From NCBI GenBank assembly GCA_016648135.1, contig JADDOH010002649.1, positions 92,397 to 156,396 on the forward strand: DNA of 64,000 nucleotides. The letters run 5' to 3'. This DNA comes from Agrypnia vestita (Eukaryota; Arthropoda; Insecta; Trichoptera; Phryganeidae). Position numbers and translations under genes: made by a program. Positions 44,610 through 55,855 of the stretch are shown one piece after another (the stretch's first letter is position 1; each line of letters opens with the position of its first letter). Below the pieces are notes generated by a model. The model searched no databases. It was not told where the DNA came from and saw only the letters and a list, made by a program, of their open reading frames with translations.

Positions 44610-44798
44610 GAACTTTCGCGAACCTTCTAGAACATTCTCCTTCCAGAACTTTCAAGAAATTTATCGAATGTACAGAAACCTTCTAGATACACCGACATAT
44701 TCCGCCACTTAGTTTAGAACCTTATAGAACTTTCGGGTTTTTCTAGAACCTTCTCCTTCCAAAACTTTCTAGAGCAGGTTTTTCCGGAACCTTCTAGA
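44610..44798. promoter_or_regulatory. Heat-shock-element array in Helitron A
   Basis: From 44,610: GAA-ct-TTC-gc-GAA-cc-TTC-ta-GAA-ca-TTC-tcc-TTC-ca-GAA-ct-TTC-aa-GAA, ten units with 2-nt gaps broken once by a 3-nt gap. A second cluster (44,717-44,798) repeats the pattern with a few mismatches. HSF trimers bind three or more alternating nGAAn units, so these are predicted high-affinity sites. Confidence 0.75.
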
Positions 44799-44999
44799 CT
44801 ATTTTGAAACAATCTGAAGCATTTTCGGCCTTCCAATAAAAAATGTGCTAAAAAGCCCATTTTCTTCACCCACTCCCACCCACGCACAGCCACCCCCACC
44901 AAACTCGCATACTTTCGATGCGACAACAAGGGCTATCCACCACAATAATCACCGGTGGGTGATTGTGGCCGTTTGTGGAGAAAACTTGGAGTGTAGGGA

Positions 45000-45065
45000 A
45001 ACACGGGTTTATATATATATAATATATATATATCTATATATATCTATATATATTATATATATATT
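45000..45065. repeat. (TA)n microsatellite in Helitron A
   Basis: Alternating TATATA near the 5' end; a similar tract is at 47,195-47,228 in Helitron B. Confidence 0.85.
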
Positions 45066-45082
45066 GATTTTATTTGTATAGA

Positions 45083-46690
45083 GAGCTCAAAGTGGAACAT
45101 TATGACACAAAACTACAAACGCAGATCTGGTATCAACTCTGACGTAAGAGGAACAAAAGTATACTGAATATATATGAAATGAGATAATAAAATGCATATT
45201 TCAATCAAACCCATTTTATCATATAAATCTGTCCCTCAAGACCTCTGGATATCGTGATCTTCATGGCTCTCCGCCCTTTTGATTATTCTCCTACTTTTTT
45301 CCCGGCATCCTGCAGATTTTAAGGCTTTCACCGTGCTTGTATTTTTTTCCACTTGGTTGGTCCAATGAGTAGAGGATCTTTCTTTCACTGTTCAACTCTG
45401 AATAGAGCCTACCATAACAAGCTTCAGGCTATCTTTTATTCTAGGAAGACGTCTGGAAAGTAGGAGAATTGGTCTCAGGTAAGGGGTTGAGTTTCTTCTT
45501 GACTTGAGTTCTTCTAGTATGGGGACATTTGTGCACCTTGCTCTTCACGGTATACGCAACAAAACAGACAACAACAAAAATCAAAGGCAGCCAAAGTTTC
45601 ATATTGGTACTGTGCCAGATGTCACCACCTGGCAATACCAGAATATAAGCGAAGCGCGGACCAAATTCATTCCGTCGCCCCCTCCAAGCCTGTGAACCAC
45701 GCTTTTGAAACGTTTTGTGTGAAATTGTGAAATTATAATAATTAACAGAGAAACAATAGTAAGTACGAATGGCCTTATAACTCCCCCACGTTTTATCTCT
45801 CTCACACGAATTTGGTAAACTCCTTAGATACGGTAGATTACTCCCGCCATATGGCTAGTTTCTACACACCAACACCACCCAAGTGGTAAAGAATCCCAAA
45901 CAATTAGTAAATATTTTTTACTTATTTCGAGGCATTTAACGATAATACCTTGTAATTCTAAAAGACAGTCATATTTTCTATTCAATAAAACTACTTTTTT
46001 TACGCACAGACATTTTTAAATAGATTTTTGTTGATACTCAAAAATTTCCCAATAAATTGTCTGGCTTTGATCATAGGCGACTTAAGTATTATAAATACAT
46101 TCACTTTAAAATATTTCGAACAGTAAATTAAGGCTTCAAAGATAATGAGCATCCGTATCCTCACAAAATGCGATTGCCTCAATCAGGTTTTCATGCAATA
46201 CAAGGATTCCTTATTGCAGAATAGAACCTTCACAGTGCTCCTAACGACTCTGCAGAACGCTGACTTCTAACGGATATCTATGTTTACAAGATAGCGACTG
46301 GATTCACTCGCTAACGAGGCAAAACGGATTCGTTAAAAATCTAACGACGTGGAATAGGTTTTGAGAATCGTTCAGAGCGCGTAAGAGGATTGGATCACGG
46401 CTAAGGGGACTTACTTTTATTAAATCACAACTTAAATAAAATATTTTATTGATATTTATTCACAAGAACCTTTTCAGAGATTAAGGGCCATTACATTTTG
46501 AAATATTCTACAAAGATCTCGGGAAGAGGAAAGGTTTTGGAAGATGGATGCGATTTAGAAACAAACGGCATTAGGAAATCTGATGGATTAGAAACTATGA
46601 CGCCTAAGACTTTCTGAATAAGGTTATACGAGCGAGACTAAAATACACATAAAGCGTTCTGTGAACCATGTTAGCTGATGAGGTTTATAT
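45083..46690. other. Unassigned region, possible non-LTR debris
   Basis: 45,230-45,500 hints at a minus-strand non-LTR tail (scattered W-x-x-x-x-A-R motifs) but not enough to call. The rest is unremarkable. Confidence 0.3.
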
Positions 46691-46695
46691 ATAAA

Positions 46696-47243
46696 CTAGC
46701 TGTGCCCGCGCGGCTTCGCACGCGTAGATTTTCAGTTCACTGTTTGGATCGTCATAGAACTTTCGCGAACCTTCTAGAACACGCTCCTTCAAGAACTTTC
46801 AAGAAATTTATTGAATGTACAGGAACCTTCTAGACTCACCGACACATTCCGCCACTCAGTTTAGAACTTTCGGGAATTTTCTAGAACCTTCTTCTTCCAG
46901 AACTTTCTAGAGCAGGTTTTTCCGGAACCTTCTAGACTCACCGACACAGTCGTCGCGCCTATTTTGAAACAATCTGAATCATTTTCGGCCTTCCCATAAC
47001 AAAAAAATGTGCTATAAAGAATATTTTCGTCACCCACTCCCATCTACGCTCAGCCACCCCCCCACCAAACTCGCACATTTTAAATGGGACACTAAGGGCT
47101 ATCCACCACTTTAACCACCGGGGGGTGGTAGTATTTGGTTGTGAAGAAAACTTGGCGGATAGGGAAACACGGGTTTCTTTTTATATAATTAATATATATT
47201 TTGTATATATATATATATATATATATATTGATTTTCTATTCGA
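46696..47243 (-). mobile_element. Helitron B with heat-shock-element array
   Basis: Closely related to Helitron A; 3' end (minus) GCGTGCGAAGCCGCGCGG...CAGCTAG then T. The recurrent frame starting M-G-V-G-D-E-N (46,861-47,043) is a non-coding coincidence of the repeat. Confidence 0.8.
46757..46936. promoter_or_regulatory. Heat-shock-element array in Helitron B
   Basis: 46,757-46,805: GAA-ct-TTC-gc-GAA-cc-TTC-ta-GAA then TTC-aa-GAA-ct-TTC-aa-GAA. 46,863-46,912: GAA-ct-TTC-gg-GAA-tt-TTC-ta-GAA-cc-TTC-ttc-TTC-ca-GAA-ct-TTC. 46,920-46,936 adds TTC-cg-GAA-cc-TTC. The densest, least mutated array. Confidence 0.8.
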
Positions 47244-47774
47244 AATGATCTATGAGATGTGATTTTTTCTCCTTTTAAACATTCGAGAGACATCTTTAGG
47301 ATGTTAAACGTCAAATATCAGTTCAATTAGTTTTTCGTTCGTTAGTTGTATGAATTAGAATCTCCCATGTAGCAGTTAAAATGGAAAGAATATTTCTAAA
47401 TAATGCCGTATGTTTTCATATGGCTCCTAATCGAAGGTCTTCTCAAGCTAAAGCAATCTCAAGCAGATCTCTTAACTCATGTACGCGACGATAAGATTTA
47501 TCTCAACTAGTGATAAAACTCGAAGAAGTGTGAAAATTCTGCAAGTAAGCAAAATGAACATGGGCAGCATAACAAACCAGAAATACTGCGTAGGGTTGAC
47601 GCGTACATGAAGTGACTCCAATTGAGCCACGCCATGTGTGCGTCAATGTGTGCGCCGAAGCGTCAAAAATGCGCCGTAAGAGCGCCTCTTAAGTCATCAG
47701 TCTTTGTCGATTCACTGCTGAAAAAGGTCTCCCTATCTCGGTCTTTCATTAACTTGCACCACGGCGAAGTGTAT
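47244..47774. other. Unassigned
   Basis: Moderate complexity; no gene or repeat identified. Confidence 0.35.
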
Positions 47775-47778
47775 ATAC

Positions 47779-48323
47779 TGTAACGAAATGCTAAAAAGAA
47801 TTTGCGCACTGACCGAATTGGTACGATTGTATTGGCACGTGGTACAATACCATCGTAGGATCTAGAGCGGTCTAAAATTATCTGCCATATCTAGAGATGC
47901 TTGGAACAACCGAAAAGCAACGAGGACCTTCTTCTTAATACTAGAATGGTCCAGAAATTAAGAAAATATCAGTATTTGGGTAAGTTGACAGTTCGTTCAG
48001 TTTTAAGTACGCGCGAGATGACTGCCAGGTGTGTCCAGTCGTGAAATATCTAAGCGACAGATATCGAGCGAAATAATCGTGTGAAGTTCCTAATTAGCGA
48101 AATAAACCAGAGAATTGGATGGAATGTTCTAGTAAATTTTAAATACTTGTTACCCAGCGATATTAAAATGTCCATAAATGTATTGAGATATAGTGTAGAT
48201 TAAATTAATAGCGTTAAGTTTAATTCGTATTAAGTGACTTTGTACATTGAATAATTAATTAATAATCAATTAATAAATCGCTAGTTAATGTCATTCATTC
48301 TTCCCTAGTCACGATACGTGACA
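47779..48323 (+). repeat. Solo LTR 5 with target duplication
   Basis: 545 bp between ATAC tetranucleotides (47,775-47,778; 48,324-48,327). Starts TGTAACGAAATG, ends GATACGTGACA. Plus orientation. No internal coding region remains. Confidence 0.85.
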
Positions 48324-48451
48324 ATACGATATTGAGCTTTTTCTCATTTCAGAGTGGCCTGGAGAAACTCTTCATTAATCTGACTAAACAAGCCATAACA
48401 GAAAAAAGGTTTATCGCAATATGTGTATAAATGAGGAATAATACAATACAT

Positions 48452-49227
48452 TATACGTGGGGTATAAAAGTAAAGGCAATAATATCCAAAAAATAAAAAT
48501 ATATTTTTATTGCAGTCTCCGAGAATTACTTACTTAAAATGTAGTAAATTTTAGATTTTATGTATATATCCCTTCCATAATAATGTTTCTTAAAAAATTT
48601 ATAGGTTATTAACAATATATACATACATAAAAAGAAACCCGTGTTTCCCTATCCGCCAAGTTTTCTCCACAACCAGCCACAACCACCCACCGATGGTTAT
48701 AGTGGTGGATAGCCCTTGGTGTCACATCGAAAATATGCGAGTTTGGTGGGAGTGGCTGTGCGTGGGTGGGAGTGGGTGACGAAAATGTGCTTTCTAGCGT
48801 ATTGTTTTGTTATGGGAAGGCCGCAAATGCTTCAGATTGTTTCAAAATAAGCGCGCTGACACTGTCGGTGAGTCTAGAAGGTTCCGGAAAAACCTGCTCT
48901 AGAAAGTTATGGAAGGAAAAGGTTCTAGAAAATTCCCGAAAGTTCTATAAGATTCTAACCTGAGTGGCGGAATGTGTCGGTGTGTCTAGAAGGTTCTTGT
49001 ACATTCGAATTTCTAGAAAGTTCTGGAAGGAGAACTTTCTAGAAGGTTCGCGAAAGTTTTATGACGATCCAAACAGTGTTCTAAAAATCTTCGCACGCGA
49101 AACCATGCGGGCACAGCTGGCATTTCCTATAAAATGTCGAATTTCGTACATTATAAATTAGTAAACTTCGATGAATGCATCATATATTTTCGGATATTGC
49201 TGCCTCTGCTTTTATACCCCACATATG
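48452..49227. repeat. U-family TIR element interrupted by Helitron C
   Basis: Left end TATACGTGGGGTATAAAAG, right end TTTTATACCCCACATATG. The interior is U-like to ~48,605, then Helitron C, then U again from ~49,121. Confidence 0.65.
48610..49120 (+). mobile_element. Helitron C with heat-shock-element array
   Basis: Plus-oriented relative of A and B ending GCACGCGAAACCATGCGGGC, ACAGCTGG. The 5' end has lost most of the TA tract and is approximate. GAA/TTC arrays at 48,873-48,960 and 49,005-49,055, including GAA-ct-TTC-ta-GAA-gg-TTC-gc-GAA. Confidence 0.75.
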
Positions 49228-51520
49228 TACAATATTAAAAAAAAAACATGTTCGTTCAATTCAAAAATATAAATAATTTATTATTGAAAAAGAACAAAAT
49301 GCAAAGACAACTATTTCCTGCAGTAAATTTTTCCTTCCGAAAATTTATGATTCCATAAGAAAAATTCGTGCTTTTGCTTTAAAATGTCGATATTCAGAGC
49401 AATGTGGTTTAATATGGAAATAACTCTCTCAACAGGCGCAACGCAAAAACGTGGGGCAAAGGGAGGTTGGAGTTACGCGGCAAGATAGCCCGGAAACCTT
49501 ATTACAAAAATGCCTGAATGAAATTTGAAAACATGACTATTTAGCTACGTGAATTTATCACATATTAACGTGGAATACGTAAAACTTCAAGTATTGAAGC
49601 GGCGAAAGGCGGGGGCAGACGGAGGCGCCTTGTTGAGATTTTGTACTACCGACCCTGCTAGGGTTTTCTAGGGCCTCCATGGTAAAAGGTTTCGAGAAAC
49701 TGTTTTGTTAAAAGTTATATAATAGAACTTTGTTATAGATAATGAGTTTTTATACTATTCATTATCATTACTATGATCACTTACAGAGTAACTGGGCGGT
49801 CTGTTTCGCGACATGGCGAGCTATGTAATGTGTATCTTCTTCGACGGTGGTAGAGTGGATGACGTCGGCCACGTTATTAATAATACAACAGCGTGGTCTT
49901 ATTCTGAATCGCATTCCCTTCCATAAGTTGAGTATGTAGGTATCCAGTGCACCAACTGTGGTAAGGCGATATAATAGACAAATATACCTCTCAAAATTAA
50001 AATTAATTTAATATCTATAAAAAAATATAATAACCTTTCCTGAAGGCATATTTGATTTTCCATGTTGGTTCATAAATGCCACTGATTCTGTGAAACTTTA
50101 CACTGACGCTAGATGGCGTTGGTCCGTGTTTGCGGCGCGAGAACACAAACACATATTTTAAAACATTGAAACAATTGCTCAGTTTTTCTTCTACCAGAGT
50201 GTGCATTTTTTTCACATTGCGAATGATCGGATTATAATCGATTAGTAAAACGTTGTAATCATATTTTTCCGAGATTTGCGCCAGTTCATATTCTTTTCGC
50301 GTGTCATTTGTGACGTGAAAAAACCAAAAAGACTTCTCAGATATTTGCAGAAAGTGGCGCCACGAAGATTTGTGACCAGACGATGTTCGACTGTTTTCGA
50401 AGCTGAAAATGATAAATCACAGGTCAGTGGTCATTTGTGGCGTATTTGGTTTACTCATGTATGTTCTTCAGAGAGAGAAAACGTAATTTGACACTTTTTT
50501 TGCATTATCATATTGAGAGGTACCTATAGTTGAATATTAAGTTCACCCGAGAGAATGGCTATTTACACGCCGTCCGCCCACAAACATACAAACTGTATAT
50601 AAATTCACCAACACTTAGATTGCACCGCCTAGGTAATCAATATAGCTCTGTAAACATATTTCACACATTTAAAAAACAAAACTAATTATCTTCTATTTTA
50701 AAATATGGTGACGTTTTAGGGTATCGTCAGATGTTTGTATCTATTTACTACAAATATCAATAATACCATTTTAATATATATTTTTCTTGCTTCGACAAAC
50801 AGCATATAAAATTGCTAATTCGCAATGTTCAAAATACAACACAGCGGTTGTTGCCACCGATTCGCAATCACATATTTGTCTGGACATTAAATGCCACTTT
50901 CGGTAATAAGTTTCATCCCTCCACCATCCTTCCCCGCCATCCCCGTGTTCCCACAAAACACTGTCTCCTTTACGAGTCCTCCCCTCGCGAAAGCTCCCTA
51001 AAATATATTGAGTCAAAAAGATCAGAGGTTCTTATATTACTACCCTTAAAGTAGACTGCTCGTCTTTTGAATTTAAACATCTTTTTATTTTGTAGTGTGT
51101 CATCGTTTCGGTTGCGTAGTTAAGATCTATAAAAGACTACCACACCTAATGAACGTGATCCAAAGGAATGAAATTTGACATGAACTGACTTAATATTTCC
51201 GAACTTTTTTCTTATTTTAAATATTAATATATGTAACAGAAGCTTAGACAGAGACGCGAGAGAGTACGGAATTAGCATATGAAATAGATACGCGGTGTCA
51301 AAAAAAATAAATCGGTATCGATCCCGGTAGGTAATGGTAAATTAAAAATAAAACACAAATTTAAATGGAGGTACACGAAATATTTTAAATGTATATTTTA
51401 TTTACATAAAATAAATTAAAATATAAAGTCTTCTTCAAATATAGCAAAATTATTTTGTGGTGACATAATTTATATAAAATAATTTTGTAAACACCACGTT
51501 CCTTAAATAAGTAAAGGAAC
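49228..51520. other. Unassigned region
   Basis: No recognised repeat or gene. 50,015-50,500 is slightly richer in GC with short frames (66 and 71 codons) on opposite strands; 50,771-51,054 has overlapping ~80-codon frames on both strands. None shows a domain. Confidence 0.3.
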
Positions 51521-51534
51521 ACTTAAGGTGTTTA

Positions 51535-51925
51535 AATAGTAATAATTATTCTGAATTTTCTAACCATCTTTTGGCTATGGATTATTTTTTTGATATTAAT
51601 AAGGGTTTACAAATTTAACATACAAATTATACAGAATCATAGTTTGATAAATTAGAAATTTTGGAAAAAAGAAAGAGTGTTAATAGTAAATTGAATGTTA
51701 TAAATAATCAGGTCCTTTCTACAAATAGTTATATTTTAAATTTATTTTCATGCTACGTAGGTACTTTATATTATCATTTTCCATATATAACTTTTTAATA
51801 TTTTGATCAATACTTCGATTTTTAAATTTTATTTTTGTTATCCTGACGAAGAAGCCATTGGCTTCGAAACATGTTGAATTTTTTCAATAAAAAAGTGGTG
51901 TTTACAAAGTTATTTCATATAAATT
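51535..51925 (+). repeat. PLE-e element 3' end: coding relic plus terminal hammerhead-like motif
   Basis: 51,535-51,760 decodes (with stops) to N-N-Y-S-E-F-S-N-H-L-L, K-G-L-Q, L-E-I-L-E, N-V-I-N-N-Q: the PLE segment after the endonuclease core. The hammerhead-like motif follows at 51,838 and the element closes AAAGTGGTGTTTACAAAG. Parallels 3,850 and 27,188. Confidence 0.7.
51836..51882 (+). ncRNA. Hammerhead-like motif (PLE-e), strong helix II
   Basis: TC, CTGACGA, A, GAAGCC-ATT-GGCTTC (6 bp), GAAAC, palindrome ACATGT, T, GA. Core intact. Helix I is short (2 bp clear). Confidence 0.65.
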
Positions 51926-52069
51926 AAAATTAAAGTATAAAGAATAAACTTAAGTCGGCCGACCTCTGTGCACTGTTACTTGACTAGAAACGTTTTGAAT
52001 TTAAGCGAATCAAAAACTTTCACAACCACCGTAAGCAACCCCAAACAAAACCTCCGAGCAATAAAGTGT

Positions 52070-52260
52070 CCAAGGGTTGTTTACCGCGAAAGCCTTAAAC
52101 CAGTCCTCCGTGAGGACTTCCCCTCCGCGCCGCGGCCGGGCCGTGTCGGAGGAGATGCTGATGGAGAGGATTAACTGGAAGGTTCTACAATAAACGCTTT
52201 AACAAACCCAAAGTTTTCGGCTCCGGGAGATTATGGCTTTTCCTTTCGCGTGATGAAGAG
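52070..52260. other. GC-rich island
   Basis: CCTCCGCGCCGCGGCCGGG near 52,123. A 68-codon frame crosses; no splice evidence. Candidate host DNA. Confidence 0.3.
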
Positions 52261-52526
52261 GCTTCGAAGGGAATTTTGATTAGTACATTTTTATGCTGTC
52301 AACGTAAATAAAGAAAAATGTTCGCTTTGTAAGCTCGCTCTCAAATATAACGGATATTTTACGACAACCTTAATGAAAACTATTCAAATTATAATTCCAA
52401 TTCATTTTCAATTATTTGGATTCAGTGCTTATATTTATTTATTTAGAATATTTTGAGTATGTCCAAATTTTTCAGAACAGTACTGGATTTTTGTCACAGG
52501 GACATCATTAATCAATCAATGTATAT

Positions 52527-52680
52527 TATAGATGTCTCACAGAGACGAAACTGTATTTTATGGGAAAGTCGGTGTAGAAGTCTTTGGGTGTAAATAGGGC
52601 TTACGACCTATCGTACGGTTGGCTTAAATGATCAATTTTTGGAAAGTGATCACTTAAGCCAGCCATTAAATTATACTTCA
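52527..52680. repeat. T-family TIR element, left part
   Basis: Starts ATTATAGATGTCTCACAGAG, includes GGGCTTACGACCTATCGTAC and AGTGATCACTTAAGCCAGCC. Confidence 0.55.
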
Positions 52681-53237
52681 AACATAAAAAGCATAATAAC
52701 AGATAAATAAATGTAATAAATAATAAAAAAAGAAGAGAAAAATGTAAAAAAAAGATAATGGATAAGTTTACAAAATAAAAATAATCTACATACTATATTA
52801 TTAATTAACATTATTAATATATATGTTTAATCAGGGAATTTGAAAAAATATAGTGTATTATTCTTAAAAAAACAAATACATATAATTTTTTATTATTTAG
52901 ACATTTTTATACAGCGCGGCCCAGCGTTATGGAGCTATTCTTAGTGAAACGATGATATCTGGTTCTTTTTCAAATAAGTTCAGTTAATACAGTATTGCAT
53001 GTTGATAAATGCATGAATTTCTGCTCACTTCTATATTCTCACACCCCGTCACTCTACACATTTGGCATTTGATTTTCTCAGCATGAGGTTATAGTTGGAT
53101 TATGAGGATAGTTAAAAGTAATCTAACCTTTTCCGGAAGTTTTTACTCTGTATCAGAAGAAGTAGTTACTCTCGTATCAGTTCCTTTCAGGAAGCAAACA
53201 ACGAATTTCGTGTAACCATTTTTGAAACAAAATCACT

Positions 53238-53712
53238 ATATTTTTGGTAATACCAAGCGGTTTTTGAACCACCGTCTCTACTTCAGAGTAAACTACAAAC
53301 TATACATTACAAAATATGGGCGATTATATTTTTTATCTACTTGTTTTTGTTGTGTACCTTGTGACATTATTTTCAACATTCTATTATTGCTTCAATGATT
53401 ATTTTTTGTTTGTTTTGTTGTTAAATATGTTATGTATGTTGGGACTTGATATAACCACTACTTGTATAACATGTATATATTATCAACACCTCTGAATTTA
53501 TTTCTTAAATTTTAGTGATTAAAAGGGTGGCTACGGAGGGGGCTAATAAAATAAGGATGGGGGAAGAGACAGATGATGTGGAGACCACCGTCTGTCTCTT
53601 CCTCGCTTCACAAAAACATAATAATTTTTGATCTTTTGTTTGTAGTTTACTCTGAAGGAGGAACGATGGTTCTGAAACCAGTCGGTCGCGGTGTTACCAA
53701 AAATATAGTGGT
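53238..53712. repeat. PLE-h element: inverted arms with hammerhead-like motifs
   Basis: Left ATATTTTTGGTAATACC... and right ...GGTGTTACCAAAAATAT are inverted over ~65 bp. The right arm (53,646-53,690, plus) reads CTGAAGG, A, helix II GGAAC/GTTCT around GATG, GAAAC, CAGT, C, GG; A9 is G. The left arm is more decayed. Interior 340 bp has no coding sequence. Confidence 0.55.
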
Positions 53713-53717
53713 TTATT

Positions 53718-53965
53718 AAGAAAGTTTTAAGGTTTTCATGGCCACTAAGAATCTTTGCGTCTTCTGGAGTATTATACCATGTTTGTAGGATCTTTATGGC
53801 CGACGTTTCGGATTCCATTGCAGGGTCCATCATCAGGGCTGATGTGTTTTTATCACAACTCGCTACAATACATCAGTCTTGATGATGGAACCTGCAATGA
53901 GATCCGAAACGTTGGTCAGAAAGGTCGTAAACACACGGCATAATGCCCCTAAAGACACAAAACAG
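53718..53965. repeat. PLE-d element with opposed hammerhead-like mot­ifs
   Basis: Arms start GTTTTAAGGTTTTCATGGCC. Minus motif 53,797-53,843: GCC, CTGATGA, T, hairpin, GAAAC, GT, C, GGCC (intact core). Plus motif 53,872-53,917: TTGATGA, T, hairpin, GAAAC, GTT, GG (C3 to U). They are separated by ~28 nt. Confidence 0.65.
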
Positions 53966-54079
53966 AAATGAATTTCTGTTTATTTTTTTAGCAATGCACC
54001 ACAAAGCAATAGCCAATAACCAAAGCAAGTTTTAATGCACAAAAGCATTATTAAAAAAAAAGAAAGACTCGAAATTTCC

Positions 54080-54400
54080 ATTCTATATTTACTGGCCTAT
54101 TATCGTCATTTAGGGTTTCAAAATTTCCTTTCATTTTTTTGTATCATATTTACAATTATCTAAAATATTAACGGTTATTCGGTTATGGTAACAGTTAAAA
54201 CTCACATTTTAACCATTCTGATTCATTCATCCACATATCAAAATCTCCAAAAATCCACAATACAATATAAAAATTTGCCTACCTAAATAACAAGGCAAAG
54301 TCTAGATATAATTAATACCTACATGAAAATATTTGTTAGTTCTACTGCGTGGTACAAAAAATGAATCACTGTTGTATAGTTTCCATAACAATCGGTGGGG
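54080..54400. other. AT-rich, nothing recognised
   Basis: No feature seen. Confidence 0.35.
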
Positions 54401-54560
54401 GTGGTTGTACGAGTTAGGTAGCAGACAGTGGGGAGGGGGTAGGAACATCCCTTACACGGAACCGTCGCGGTGCAGCGGACTATGTTCCTCAGTAAATTAT
54501 TCCGAAAGGCATTGTACCGCTCTCGGGAGATAAGATTGGATGTCTCGCGCAGGCGCCGAG
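54400..54560. other. GC-rich island
   Basis: GGTGGGGGTGG, ACGGAACCGTCGCGGTGCAG and TCTCGCGCAGGCGCCGAGC; unique in the window. Confidence 0.3.
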
Positions 54561-54844
54561 CATCTGGGGTGATGAATCCCCATGAATAAGGAAATACTGT
54601 TTATGTATTTTTAAGGGAGGATTCGAGGATAACACGTGGAGCATATATAATCTTGATTTAAAGATAGATGGAAAAGATATAATAATATTAATATTATACT
54701 TTTATTCAAGGCAACTTCACACAATACAGATCTTGCATGTCTGGCCATAGATTGGCGGCTCGATGCAGCTAATGTAGTCATCAAGTTCTTCCACTCTTTC
54801 GCCGACAGCTGTAGACATCGCACGCATTACTTTCTGTTCACAGC

Positions 54845-55140
54845 ACCTTCTTCTTCTTCTTCTTCCTCAGACTTCATCTTTCCACGGCTGGATATAGGCC
54901 TCTTCCATTTCCTTTTCTTCCCCCCCACAGCGGCTATATCGTCGGCCCATCTCTTTTGAGGTCTTCCGACGCCTCTTTTATTTTCTCAAGGTCTCCATTT
55001 TAGAACTCCAGGAGTCCATCTTGTAGCATCTTGCCTTGCACATTGCCATTTTAGCTTCGCTACATGATCCATGATATGCAGTTCTCTAGTTTTGCACCTA
55101 ATTCCATCATTTCTAATTTTATCTCTTAGGCTTACGCCGT
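54845..55140 (-). pseudogene. LINE-K non-LTR ORF end
   Basis: Minus-strand blocks match 24,331: S-R-R-P-Q-K-R-W-A-D-D-I region (GTCGGCCCATCTCTTTTGAGG), K-W-R-P-x-x, and a GAAGAAGAAGAAGAA tail. Only the last ~95 codons remain. Confidence 0.65.
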
Positions 55141-55749
55141 GACAAGTAAATATATAGTAATAGAAATATATTTTTGGGTAGCGCTTTGCCTGGTCATTTT
55201 AACAAACCTTAAGACGCTCGTCTCATTATATAAATTATGAAATTCACTATGGTGGCGTCTAGGCCAAAATAAACCTTTTTGAACCATTCCAAAAGTACCT
55301 ACATCCAAAAATATTCCTTTCAAAAACTCTCAACGCACGACCATTTTTCTTTGTCAATATATTTCTCACAAATATATGTAGATCTGTTACTATTTATAGT
55401 ATTTTAGTTAATATTACCAATTTTCTACTTTAATTTTAAAACATGTAACGAAGTACTTATCAGTTTTTCTGAAGTTGAAAACCCTGCAGTATTGCACTTT
55501 TGGAAGATTAAAAACAAAATTATTTTACCTTAAATGTGAGGTTTGTATTAAAAGTATCCATATTTGACGAATGATGGCACCAATGATGCAAAAAATTTTA
55601 CGCCTATGTTTTGTCCAGGGCTGAAGAAATTAAGGAAAACAAGTAAGTATTCTAAACGTTAAATAGTATAACTGAGGATAACCTAAATAAAAAGGCAGTA
55701 AATAATATTTTCGCAGTATCATTTGAAGGTTTCACTAGTTTTACAATTA

Positions 55750-55850
55750 CGCAATTTCTTCGGGGGGAAACCCCCTGCATACGCAGAGAGAATGGAGCGC
55801 CATACTTTGCTGTCCTTAGATACATTGCTGAGTCTTCTATATAGGCAATC
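55750..55850 (-). pseudogene. LINE-S terminal fragment
   Basis: Minus strand reads S-K-D-S-K-V-W-R-S-I-L-S-A-Y-A, the closing motif of LINE-S. An adjoining 69-codon frame (55,856-56,065, minus) could be the upstream piece but does not match. Confidence 0.5.
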
Positions 55851-55855
55851 TTGGT

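Larger units (their letters stand above)
44549..45082 (-). mobile_element. Helitron A with heat-shock-element array
   Basis: Minus strand: 5' TCTATACAAATAAAATC, AT-rich (TA)n, then a conserved body and 3' end GCGAAGCCGCGCAGGCG...CTAG with T next. 44,610-44,798 holds alternating GAA/TTC pentamers. Same family as 46,696 and 48,610. Confidence 0.75.

Noticed and set aside
46861..48963. Recurring open frame starting M-G-V-G-D-E-N at 46,861 (minus) and 48,766 (plus), also 44,714 (minus)
   Set aside because: It is the same stretch of related Helitrons read across the GAA/TTC array; the frame shifts between copies and has no domain, so it is repeat sequence and not a gene.
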